A stretch of 64,000 nt of DNA, taken from positions 62,001 to 126,000 of the forward strand of contig NZ_QOWE01000023.1 of NCBI RefSeq assembly GCF_003334855.1. Reading direction: 5' to 3'. Origin of the DNA: Larkinella punicea. Lineage in GTDB: Bacteria; Bacteroidota; Bacteroidia; Cytophagales; Spirosomataceae. The notes beneath the pieces were generated by a model, which saw nothing but the letters and a program-made list of their open reading frames with translations, was not told where the DNA came from and did not search any database. The position numbers and the translations under genes are program-made. Positions 54,318-61,356 of the stretch are shown here, piece by piece. How positions within the stretch are numbered: position 1 is the first letter of the stretch; each line of letters starts with the position of its first letter.

Positions 54318-54325
54318 CAAATGTA
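54318..54325 (-). promoter_or_regulatory. -7 box TACATTTG for tRNA-Phe
   Basis: Exact TAnnTTTG match on the minus strand, 30 bases before the mature tRNA 5' end, in the spacer shared with the divergent Fe-S gene. Confidence 0.6.
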
Positions 54326-54352
54326 AGGCTTTTTTCTTTTATACCAAATAGT

Positions 54353-55693
54353 ATGGCAATTCTTCAGCAGATTTTATTTGTAGCCGCCCTGGCAACGGCG
54401 GCCTGGTTTCTCATCCGACGCGCTGGACTGATCCGGCGCGCCATCCAACTCGGGCAACTGGAAAACCGCACCGACCGGCCGAATGAGCGGTTTTCCATCA
54501 TGTTGCGCGTGGCCTTCGGACAGAAAAAAATGATGACTAATCTCACCGTCGGGCTCATGCACTTCGTCATTTATGTCGGCTTCGTCATTGTTAACATCGA
54601 GGTACTGGAAATTGTGCTCGACGGCATTCTGGGCACCCATCGGCTTTTTGCGCCCTACACCGGAGCCCTTTATCCGTTTCTGATCAACACCTTCGAAATC
54701 CTGGCGCTGGGCGTCTGGATCGTCTGCGTGGTTTTTCTGATCCGGCGGTTTGTGACGAAAGTGCCGCGTTTCCAACCGGAACAACACCGCGAAATGACCC
54801 GATGGCCCCGCACCGATGCGGCTCTGATTCTGATTCTTGAAATTCTGCTCATGACGGCTTTCCTGACCTGGAATGCGTCGGATAGTGTTCTGCGCGAACG
54901 CGAAGTGGGGCATTATGGCGAGTTGAGTAACGTCGGCACGTTTGTCGTCAGCCAGTTTCTGATGCCGTTGTTTGCCAACTGGAGCGATGCGGCTCTGGTA
55001 GCTTTCGAGCGATTTACGTGGTGGTTCCACATTCTGGGCATTCTCTTCTTTGCGGTGTATCTGACCTACTCCAAACACCTGCACATTGTGCTGGCTTTTC
55101 CGAACACGTACTTCTCCGACCTGAAACCCAAAGGCGAAATGAAGAACATGGCCGACATCACGAAGGAGGTGCAACTGGCGCTCGGCATTACACAGGCCGA
55201 TCCGAACGAAACTCCGGCCGAACCGGGGCGGTTTGGTGCCAGAGACGTACGGGATCTGACGTGGAAAAACCTGATGGACGCTTACAGTTGTACGGAATGC
55301 GGACGCTGTACAGCCGCCTGTCCGGCCAACATTACCGGCAAAAAACTGTCTCCGCGCAAAATCATGATGGATACCCGCGACCGGCTGGAAGATATTCAGC
55401 GCGGCTGGCAGCAAAACGGTCCTGAGCATGACGACGGCAAAACGTTGCTGGGCGATTACATCACCGCCGAAGAAATCAACGCCTGTACGACCTGCCAGGC
55501 GTGTGTGCAGGAATGCCCCGTCAACATCAATCCCCTGGACATTATTCTGCAACTCCGGCGGTACAAAATCATGGAAGAGGCTCAGGCTCCGGCTTCGTGG
55601 AACGCCATGTTCAGCAACGTCGAAAACAACATGGCGCCGTGGAAATTTTCGCCCGGCGACCGGTTCAACTGGGCCGATCAGGTTAATCAGTAG
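54353..55693 (+). CDS. Membrane-bound 4Fe-4S electron-transfer protein (HdrC/DsrK-like)
   Basis: A 446-residue protein with about five transmembrane helices in the N-terminal two-thirds, resembling a heme-b-type membrane anchor, and a C-terminal domain with two 4Fe-4S clusters: Cys313, 316, 319 and 323 (CTECGRCTAACP) and Cys378, 381, 384 and 388 (CTTCQACVQECP). With the CCG-domain protein at 57104 it matches the split HdrBC-like oxidoreductases that pass electrons between the quinone pool and soluble flavoproteins or thiols. The ATG at 54353 is the natural start. A GT-C-type gene separates it from its partner. Confidence 0.88.
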   Translation: MAILQQILFVAALATAAWFLIRRAGLIRRAIQLGQLENRTDRPNERFSIMLRVAFGQKKMMTNLTVGLMHFVIYVGFVIVNIEVLEIVLDGILGTHRLFAPYTGALYPFLINTFEILALGVWIVCVVFLIRRFVTKVPRFQPEQHREMTRWPRTDAALILILEILLMTAFLTWNASDSVLREREVGHYGELSNVGTFVVSQFLMPLFANWSDAALVAFERFTWWFHILGILFFAVYLTYSKHLHIVLAFPNTYFSDLKPKGEMKNMADITKEVQLALGITQADPNETPAEPGRFGARDVRDLTWKNLMDAYSCTECGRCTAACPANITGKKLSPRKIMMDTRDRLEDIQRGWQQNGPEHDDGKTLLGDYITAEEINACTTCQACVQECPVNINPLDIILQLRRYKIMEEAQAPASWNAMFSNVENNMAPWKFSPGDRFNWADQVNQ

Positions 55694-55764
55694 ACCAGGG
55701 ACACTGCCCGTCGGCTGGATTTTTAGGGAGCCTCTGCGCCATCCTGAAAAAACTGGCTACTTTT

Positions 55765-55788
55765 ACTCCCTAACTAAAATTAGGGAGT
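55765..55788 (+). terminator. Hairpin between the Fe-S gene and the membrane protein gene
   Basis: ACTCCCTAA (55765-55773) and TTAGGGAGT (55780-55788) pair perfectly around CTAAAA. The T tract after it is absent, so it may be an attenuator-like or processing hairpin more than a terminator. Confidence 0.45.
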
Positions 55789-55822
55789 AAATAACAACTC
55801 CCGGGGTCGTTGCCACTTTTGT

Positions 55823-57097
55823 ATGTCCGTACTTTTTTTGAAGATCGCTATTGCGTTGGCTGGTTCGTTGGTGACGATCGGGGTCGTGCGTTTCCGGAAA
55901 ACGATTGATCAGGTGAGCATGCGCCAGCAGGGACCGATTCTGCTGACGGTTTTTGTGCTGCTGCGAATCCTCCCGTTTATCGTCGTCTACATGCTGATGG
56001 GGCAGAAATCGGGTTCCGACATCCCGGTTTTCTACGATGCCGCCCTCCAGGCCATGCAGGGAAAAGTGGTGTATCGGGATTTCTGGACGCCCTATAGCCC
56101 GCTATTTCCGTATGTTACCACGCTTTTGCTGCCTTTCTGGAATAGCCCGAACGCGATTGTGCTGCTGATGATTCTCATGGAAGGCGTGGCCCTCTGGCTG
56201 ACCTGGCGCGCATACCGAACTGAGATTCGGGGCCTTTTTCTGCGAATGCTGACGTATCTTACGTTGGTCGGCCCGATGGTACTTTGTGTGTTAGGGGGTC
56301 AGGAAGACATCTGGATGTGGCTCTTTGGGGCGCTGTCCGTGCTGGTCTGGCAACGCACCAATGACAGTTTATGGATTGGCGTGGTGCTGGCCCTGGCCCT
56401 GATATTCACCAAAGCCCTGCCGGTTTTACTGGTTATTCCGCTGCTGTTTCTGGTCGAAAAACCGGTGCGATACATCATCGGATTAGCCATCACCGGTTTG
56501 CCCGCGCTGGGAATTCTGGTGGCGCTCGTGGGAACCAAATTCACGACGCCCATGTCGATTGCCGAGCTGCCTTTTGCGCCCAATCTCTGGACGGTGTTGA
56601 GTCCGATCACCGGCGATTTCCGGAGCTATTCCAGTCTGTTGCTGTGGGGGGGCGTTGGCTTGACCGTAATAGTCACCACCCTGGGTGCCATGATATTGAA
56701 GCAGCGAATGTCGTATGCCAAAGCCTTACCGGTTTTGTGGACCCTGTGTTTTTGCTTTATGATGTTTATCCACAAAAACTCGTTCAGTAATTACGCGTTT
56801 ATCTTTCTGATGCCCATGCTGCTCAATACCGTCGATCTCAGAAGCCGCCGACAGGTGGCGGTGCTGATCCTGTTCAATGCGCTCGTGGTGATCCAGCCTT
56901 CGTACTGGTGGCGGATGGGAAATCCGATTTTCACCCAATGGAGCGATCTAACGTCGATGGCGAACCTGATCGAATACGCCATGGAGTTGACCATTATGGG
57001 CTGTCTGGTGTATTTTCTGCACCACCTTTACCAAATGATCAGTCACAATCAATTCCAGCACGCCAATACACCGGCAGAGTTTCCAACAACCCGATAA
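55823..57097 (+). CDS. Integral membrane protein, probable GT-C-fold glycosyltransferase (GT87-like)
   Basis: A 424-residue polytopic protein with about eleven to twelve predicted helices. The segment DIPVFYDAALQAMQGKVVYRDFWTPYSPLFPYV, just after the second helix, resembles the first extracytoplasmic loop of GT-C enzymes (Asp-containing, then Y/F-x-P), which transfer mannose or other sugars from polyprenyl donors. No catalytic assignment can be made beyond this. It lies exactly between the two halves of an Fe-S oxidoreductase and 6 bases before the CCG gene, so it may be cotranscribed with it. Confidence 0.6.
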   Translation: MSVLFLKIAIALAGSLVTIGVVRFRKTIDQVSMRQQGPILLTVFVLLRILPFIVVYMLMGQKSGSDIPVFYDAALQAMQGKVVYRDFWTPYSPLFPYVTTLLLPFWNSPNAIVLLMILMEGVALWLTWRAYRTEIRGLFLRMLTYLTLVGPMVLCVLGGQEDIWMWLFGALSVLVWQRTNDSLWIGVVLALALIFTKALPVLLVIPLLFLVEKPVRYIIGLAITGLPALGILVALVGTKFTTPMSIAELPFAPNLWTVLSPITGDFRSYSSLLLWGGVGLTVIVTTLGAMILKQRMSYAKALPVLWTLCFCFMMFIHKNSFSNYAFIFLMPMLLNTVDLRSRRQVAVLILFNALVVIQPSYWWRMGNPIFTQWSDLTSMANLIEYAMELTIMGCLVYFLHHLYQMISHNQFQHANTPAEFPTTR

Positions 57098-57103
57098 CCA
57101 ACG

Positions 57104-57904
57104 ATGAACACCGAAACCAACTACCAGGTGCCGACGATGGCCGACCTGGCCGCCAAAGGCGAAACCCCGGAAGTGCTTTTCTGGGTGGGCTGTGCCGGTT
57201 CGTTCGACGACCGGTATAAAAAAGTGACCATCGCTTTCGTCAAAATCCTGAACCACGTCGGCATCAAATTCGCCGTTTTGGGAACGGAAGAAACCTGTAC
57301 GGGCGACCCGGCACGTCGGGCGGGCAACGAGTTTCTGTTTCAGATGCAGGCCGTGGCCAACATTCAGGTGCTGGATGGCTACGGGATCAAAAAAATCGTG
57401 ACGGCCTGTCCGCATTGCTTCAATACGCTCAAAAATGAATACCCGGAACTGGGCGGTACCTACGAAGTGATCCACCATTCGCAGTTTTTGCAACAACTCA
57501 TCAACGAAGGCAAAGTGACACTGAAAGGAGGAGGGGCGTTTAAAGGTCGCCGGATTACCTACCACGATTCGTGTTACCTGGGCCGCGCCAATAAAGTCTA
57601 CGAAGCGCCCCGCGAGGTGTTGCAGGCGCTGGATGCCGATCTGGTGGAAATGAAACGCTCCAGAACGAAAGGGCTGTGTTGCGGAGCCGGAGGTGCGCAG
57701 TATTTTAAGGAACCGGAACCCGGCCGGAAAGACATCAACGTGGAACGCACCGAAGAAGCGCTTTCGACCGGTGCCGACACCATTGCCGTGGCCTGCCCGT
57801 TCTGTATGACGATGATGACCGACGGCATCAAGAACAAAGACCGGGAGGATTCGGTCAAAGTCTACGACCTCGCGGAACTCGTTGCACAGGCGCAGAGTTT
57901 GTAA
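57104..57904 (+). CDS. CCG-domain Fe-S oxidoreductase subunit (HdrB-like)
   Basis: A 266-residue soluble protein with two cysteine-rich CCG-type domains: first WVGCAGSFD with CTGDPAR and ACPHCFN, second YHDSCYLGR with GLCCGAGGAQ and ACPFCMTMM. Such domains bind a non-cubane or heterometal cluster in HdrB and in glycolate-oxidase iron-sulfur subunits. It should pair with the membrane Fe-S protein at 54353, which supplies the electron path. It starts 6 bases after the GT-C-type gene and is 19 bases before the next gene, so an operon is likely. Confidence 0.9.
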   Translation: MNTETNYQVPTMADLAAKGETPEVLFWVGCAGSFDDRYKKVTIAFVKILNHVGIKFAVLGTEETCTGDPARRAGNEFLFQMQAVANIQVLDGYGIKKIVTACPHCFNTLKNEYPELGGTYEVIHHSQFLQQLINEGKVTLKGGGAFKGRRITYHDSCYLGRANKVYEAPREVLQALDADLVEMKRSRTKGLCCGAGGAQYFKEPEPGRKDINVERTEEALSTGADTIAVACPFCMTMMTDGIKNKDREDSVKVYDLAELVAQAQSL

Positions 57905-57923
57905 AGTAAGATTTGAAAACGCT

Positions 57924-58436
57924 ATGTGGATTCCATTCAACCAACTTCCTGATACGGCCCGCGTCTGGGTTTATCAGTCTGCCCGCCCGCTGACCGACGC
58001 CGAAGTGGCGGCCATTGAAACCGATCTGCAACCCGCCGTCGATGGCTGGGCCGCTCACGGAACACCGCTGCTGGGTTCGGCCCAATTGCTGAACAACCGG
58101 TTTTTGATCGTTGCCGTCGATGAAGGCCATCACCTGCCGAGCGGTTGCTCCATCGATTCGTCCGTTCGCTGGGTGCGGGAAATCGGGCAGACGCTCAATA
58201 CCGATTTTTTTGATCGCTCGGCGGCTTTTGTAACGGCTGATGGGTCGATTGAAACCGTTGCCCTGCCACAGATCAAAACCGCAGTGGCCGAAGGACGCCT
58301 GACGCCCGACACCACGGTTTTCAACAACCTCGTGGCTACCAAAGCGGAATTGCTCAGCAACTGGCAGATCAAAGCCGCCGATTCGTGGCTGAAACGGTAT
58401 TTCAAAATCATGAAGGAGGAAAGGATAGCAGGATGA
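57924..58436 (+). CDS. Conserved hypothetical protein, 170 residues
   Basis: The product has no membrane segment and no P-loop. Related Bacteroidota proteins carry, from memory, the label 'ABC transporter ATPase', which this sequence does not support: I see no Walker A, signature or Walker B. Notable segments are WIPFNQLPDTARVWVYQS at the start, FLIVAVDEGHHLPSGCSID in the middle and a conserved aromatic end (DSWLKRYF). The ATG at 57924 is chosen because the earlier opening overlaps the CCG gene. It follows the CCG gene closely and is probably in its operon. Function unknown. Confidence 0.75.
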   Translation: MWIPFNQLPDTARVWVYQSARPLTDAEVAAIETDLQPAVDGWAAHGTPLLGSAQLLNNRFLIVAVDEGHHLPSGCSIDSSVRWVREIGQTLNTDFFDRSAAFVTADGSIETVALPQIKTAVAEGRLTPDTTVFNNLVATKAELLSNWQIKAADSWLKRYFKIMKEERIAG

Positions 58437-58496
58437 AAGGAGAAGGCACTAAGCCATTTCTTTTTCCTTTCTCCGCTCATCCATCTTCCTTTTCCC
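58415..58496. repeat. Purine/pyrimidine imperfect inverted repeat
   Basis: The purine-rich strand at 58415-58450 (AGGAGGAAAGG and relatives) and the pyrimidine-rich stretch at about 58459-58496 are rough reverse complements. The arrangement echoes 12372-12445. It overlaps the end of the hypothetical gene and lies in the leader of msrC. Confidence 0.6.
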
Positions 58497-58504
58497 ATCG
58501 AATT

Positions 58505-58990
58505 ATGGCCGAAACGCTGGTACTTCCGAAAACCGCCCAGCGGCAGGAAATCTACGAAAGTTTGCTGCCGCAACTCCGTGCCCTGACCGACGGTGAACCG
58601 GATCTGATCGCCAATCTGGCGAATATTTCGGCGGCATTAAAAGAAGCCTTCGGTTTTTTCTGGGTCGGTTTTTACCTCAAAAAAGGCAACCAACTCGTGT
58701 TGGGACCATTTCAGGGACCGATTGCCTGCACCCGGATTCAGTTTGACAAAGGCGTTTGCGGGGCCAGTTATTCGCGGAAAGAAACGATTCTGGTGCCGGA
58801 TGTGGAGCAGTTTCCGGGTCATATTGCGTGCAGTTCCGCTTCAAAATCGGAAGTGGTCGTGCCGGTTTTCGACAAAACCGGTGCTGTCGCGATGGTGCTG
58901 GACGTTGACAGCGACCAACTGAACGACTTCAGCGAGGTGGACGTACGGGAGCTGGAGAAAATAGCCGCACTCATCACCTCGCTTTTATAA
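58505..58990 (+). CDS. msrC: Free methionine-(R)-sulfoxide reductase, GAF-type
   Basis: A 161-residue single GAF-domain enzyme that reduces free Met-R-sulfoxide in the cytosol. Its three cysteines, Cys75, Cys85 and Cys109 (ACTRIQFDKGVCGAS and HIACSSASKSEVVVP), have the spacing of 10 and 24 residues that I recall for the catalytic and resolving cysteines of E. coli fRMsr (84, 94, 118). Length also matches. The ATG at 58505 follows a purine/pyrimidine repeat. It is probably an oxidative-stress repair enzyme transcribed with the gene upstream. Confidence 0.93.
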   Translation: MAETLVLPKTAQRQEIYESLLPQLRALTDGEPDLIANLANISAALKEAFGFFWVGFYLKKGNQLVLGPFQGPIACTRIQFDKGVCGASYSRKETILVPDVEQFPGHIACSSASKSEVVVPVFDKTGAVAMVLDVDSDQLNDFSEVDVRELEKIAALITSLL

Positions 58991-59017
58991 AAAACAGCCG
59001 CGTTTAAAACCGTCCGT

Positions 59018-59698
59018 TCAGGCGAGTTTAACCGCCCGCAACACATCCCGCTTGTGGGCTGGCCCCCGGTGTTTCTCAACCAGAAAACCGGCTGCTCTCA
59101 GATTCCGCTTCACCGAACTTTTTGAACAGTAGGTCGTCAATAACCCGCCCGGATGCAGCATGGCGGCCAGTTGTTCAAAAACCGCCTGCGTCCAGAGTTC
59201 AGGTTGTGCTTCCGGGGCAAAAGCATCAAAATAGATCAGATTGAACCGGTTTTCGGTTCGAAAATCCTCCAAACGGCCTTCGTGTTTCAGGACTTGAAAA
59301 AAAGGCGTGATCGCAACCGGGCGATTCCACGGCGCTTCGTGTACCAAATTCAGGTGGTGACTTCCCAATAAAGCATCAAAATTAAGCTGGCTGGCTTCCT
59401 CCAGCGACAGTGGTTGGGTTTCCACGGCTGTATACGTAACGGCCCGTTGTGACTTTTCGGCCTCCAACAGCGTCAAAAGAGCATTCAAACCCGTGCCAAA
59501 ACCCATTTCAAATACGCTAATGTGCTCAAACCGTTTAAAAGCTTCATATAAACCCAGTTCGATATAAACCCGCTGAGATTCCTGCAAGGCACCAAAAACG
59601 GAGTGATAATGCTGGTTAAATTCCGAATTGTAGGCCGAACTAGAACCGTCGTGGGTCAGAACGATACGAGTTTCTGTTTTCTTTTCAGGATTCCTCAT
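59018..59698 (-). CDS. mnmD: tRNA (5-methylaminomethyl-2-thiouridine) methyltransferase MnmD
   Basis: A 226-residue SAM-dependent methyltransferase matching the MnmD half of MnmC (tRNA wobble uridine-34 modification). The SAM motif is FEMGFGTGLNALL, with YTAVETQPLSLEEA after it; NLIYFDAFAPEAQPELWTQAVF is the family's catalytic segment and TYCSKSSVKRNLRAAGF follows. The FAD-dependent oxidase domain (MnmC C-terminal) is absent, as usual in Bacteroidota. The ATG at 59698 gives the family start MRNPEKKT. Confidence 0.93.
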   Translation of the reverse strand: MRNPEKKTETRIVLTHDGSSSAYNSEFNQHYHSVFGALQESQRVYIELGLYEAFKRFEHISVFEMGFGTGLNALLTLLEAEKSQRAVTYTAVETQPLSLEEASQLNFDALLGSHHLNLVHEAPWNRPVAITPFFQVLKHEGRLEDFRTENRFNLIYFDAFAPEAQPELWTQAVFEQLAAMLHPGGLLTTYCSKSSVKRNLRAAGFLVEKHRGPAHKRDVLRAVKLA

Positions 59699-59699
59699 G

Positions 59700-59707
59700 T
59701 ATCTTCG
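59700..59707 (+). promoter_or_regulatory. Near -7 box TATCTTCG for the DUF4293 gene
   Basis: One base away from TAnnTTTG, 21 bases before the ATG at 59729 and just after the divergent mnmD start codon. Confidence 0.4.
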
Positions 59708-59728
59708 CAAGCTCAAAAATTCAATACT

Positions 59729-60202
59729 ATGCTTCAACGCATCCAAACCATATTTCTGTTCCTCATTGTTGTTTCAATGGCGTTGCTACTGGGCTTCCCG
59801 ATCTGGGAAAAAACCGGTGCGGCTCCCACCGAAACCGCCAGCCTGACGGCCTGGCAACTGGTCTATACCCAAGGCATTAGCTCACAAATTACGCCGGTTT
59901 ATTACCTCGCTCTCATGGCGCTGGTGGTGGCCGGGGTATCGTTATTCACCATTTTCAAATACCGGAACCGGTTGCTGCAAATGGGTCTTTGCGCCATCAA
60001 TGCCATTGTGCTGACCGCCCTGATGGGCTTTGTCCTGTACCTGACGCTCTACAAAGGCAAGGATTTTTTCAACCCGGATGACCAGGGCCATTTCCGTTAC
60101 GGTTTTTTCGCCATCGTAGCCGCCCTGATTTTCAACATGTTGGCCAACCGGTTTATCCGCCGGGACGAAAAACTTGTCCAGGAGTCGAACCGCCTGCGCT
60201 AG
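59729..60202 (+). CDS. DUF4293 family membrane protein
   Basis: A 157-residue protein with four hydrophobic helices: residues about 5-25, 50-70, 78-100 and 118-140. It matches the DUF4293 family of Bacteroidota (start MLQRIQTIFLFLIV, later FRYGFFAIVAALIFNMLANRFI, with a charged tail). Function is unknown; members are small inner-membrane proteins often next to housekeeping genes. The ATG at 59729 is chosen because it gives the family start and follows a near -7 box. Convergent with kdsD across an AT-rich inverted repeat. Confidence 0.85.
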   Translation: MLQRIQTIFLFLIVVSMALLLGFPIWEKTGAAPTETASLTAWQLVYTQGISSQITPVYYLALMALVVAGVSLFTIFKYRNRLLQMGLCAINAIVLTALMGFVLYLTLYKGKDFFNPDDQGHFRYGFFAIVAALIFNMLANRFIRRDEKLVQESNRLR

Positions 60203-60207
60203 AGGAG

Positions 60208-60290
60208 TTAAAAATTAAGAGTTAAAAATTAAAAGTAATGTAGAGTGTGATGTGTCACCCTATTTTTAACTTTTAACTCTTAATTTTTAA
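60208..60290. repeat. AT-rich inverted repeat between convergent DUF4293 gene and kdsD
   Basis: Arms 60208-60234 and 60264-60290 pair over 27 bases with about one mismatch; they are built from TTAAAAATTAAGAG-type units. The loop contains GTGA-TGTG-TCAC, a small internal hairpin. It may serve as a two-way terminator between the convergent stops (60202 and 60292). A similar AACTCTTA-based repeat occurs at 63565-63662. Confidence 0.8.
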
Positions 60291-60291
60291 T

Positions 60292-61284
60292 TTAAACCAA
60301 GCCTTCTTTCAGCAGATCGTGGAGGTGGATGAAGCCTTTGATCTGGTTATCGACGGCGACAATCAACTGCGTAATGCTGCGATCCTGCATGATTTTAAGG
60401 GCGTGCGTAGCATATTCGTCGGGGGCGATGGAGAGGGGCGAAGGGGTCATGATGTCACAGGCCCGCAGATGCCCGAGATCCAGCGTATTGAAGCGGTTTA
60501 GCATCCGTCGCAAATCACCGTCGGTGACAATACCCGCCAGTTGACCGTTTTCGTCGGCCACGGCGGTGGCTCCCAGCCGTTTCGAGGTCATCTCGATAAT
60601 CACTTCGTGAACCGTCGCGTTGAGAGGAACGGTCGGAATTTCGTGATGTGGATAAATATCACTAACTTTTAGGTACAGCTTTTTGCCCAATGACCCGCCG
60701 GGGTGGAAACGGGCAAAGTCCTGACTGGTAAATCCCCGGGCGTTGAGGAGGCTAACCGCCAGCGCATCGCCGAGTGCGAGGGCCACGGTGGTGCTGGTGG
60801 TCGGAACCAGATTGAGCGGGTCGGCTTCGTGTTCGACGTAGGCTTTCAGAACAAAATCGGCCTGTACACAGAGATACGAGCTGGTTTGGGAAGCCAAGGC
60901 GATCAATTTGGCACCGGTTCGCTTCAAAAGTGGAACCAGAACTTTGATTTCGGGGGTGTTCCCGCTTTTGGAGATGCAAAGCACCACGTCGTTGGCCTGG
61001 ATCATTCCCAGGTCGCCGTGAATCGCGTCGGCTGCGTGCATAAAAAGCGAGGGAGTTCCGGTGGAGTTGAGGGTGGCGACAATTTTTTGTCCGATTATTG
61101 CACTCTTTCCAATACCGGTGACCACCACCCGGCCGGAAGTTTGCAGAATCGTTTCAACGATTTGTTCAAATTGGTCGTCGATGCAGTCCATTGCCTGCCG
61201 AATGGCTTCCGACTCAGCCAGCAGCACATTTCGGGCGGTAGACTGAATATTTTTTTTAACTAATTTCAATGTTGCTTTTGTCAA
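60292..61284 (-). CDS. kdsD: Arabinose-5-phosphate isomerase (KpsF/GutQ/KdsD family)
   Basis: A 330-residue sugar-phosphate isomerase that makes D-arabinose 5-phosphate for KDO in lipopolysaccharide. The SIS domain shows VVVTGIGKSAIIGQKI, GDLGMIQANDVVLCISKSGNTPEI and TTSTTVALALGDALA; two CBS domains follow (VSDIYPHHEIPTV and CDIMTPSPLSI). There is no ATG at the N-terminus in this frame: TTG 61284 (given) or TTG 61269 (MKLVKKNIQS) fit the family length, while the next ATG would lose about 30 residues of the SIS domain. A perfect -7 box lies 27 bases upstream of 61284. Confidence 0.93.
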   Translation of the reverse strand: MTKATLKLVKKNIQSTARNVLLAESEAIRQAMDCIDDQFEQIVETILQTSGRVVVTGIGKSAIIGQKIVATLNSTGTPSLFMHAADAIHGDLGMIQANDVVLCISKSGNTPEIKVLVPLLKRTGAKLIALASQTSSYLCVQADFVLKAYVEHEADPLNLVPTTSTTVALALGDALAVSLLNARGFTSQDFARFHPGGSLGKKLYLKVSDIYPHHEIPTVPLNATVHEVIIEMTSKRLGATAVADENGQLAGIVTDGDLRRMLNRFNTLDLGHLRACDIMTPSPLSIAPDEYATHALKIMQDRSITQLIVAVDNQIKGFIHLHDLLKEGLV

Positions 61285-61310
61285 TCGGTTTTTGACTAAT
61301 TTTATAAAGG

Positions 61311-61318
61311 CAAAGATA
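61311..61318 (-). promoter_or_regulatory. -7 box TATCTTTG for kdsD
   Basis: Exact TAnnTTTG match on the minus strand; it supports the non-ATG start region of kdsD, 27-42 bases downstream. Confidence 0.65.
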
Positions 61319-61356
61319 CAACCAAATAAAGTGTAGTAACCTTCCGCAATTTTGAG

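Noticed and set aside
54374-55552. 392-codon open frame on the minus strand
   Set aside because: Shadow of the membrane Fe-S gene, whose cluster cysteines and helices are clear.
56948-57940. 330-codon open frame on the minus strand
   Set aside because: Shadow covering the CCG gene and the end of the GT-C-type gene; no domain likeness.
57924-58436. Label 'ABC transporter ATPase' for the 170-residue protein
   Set aside because: No Walker A, signature or Walker B can be seen in the product.
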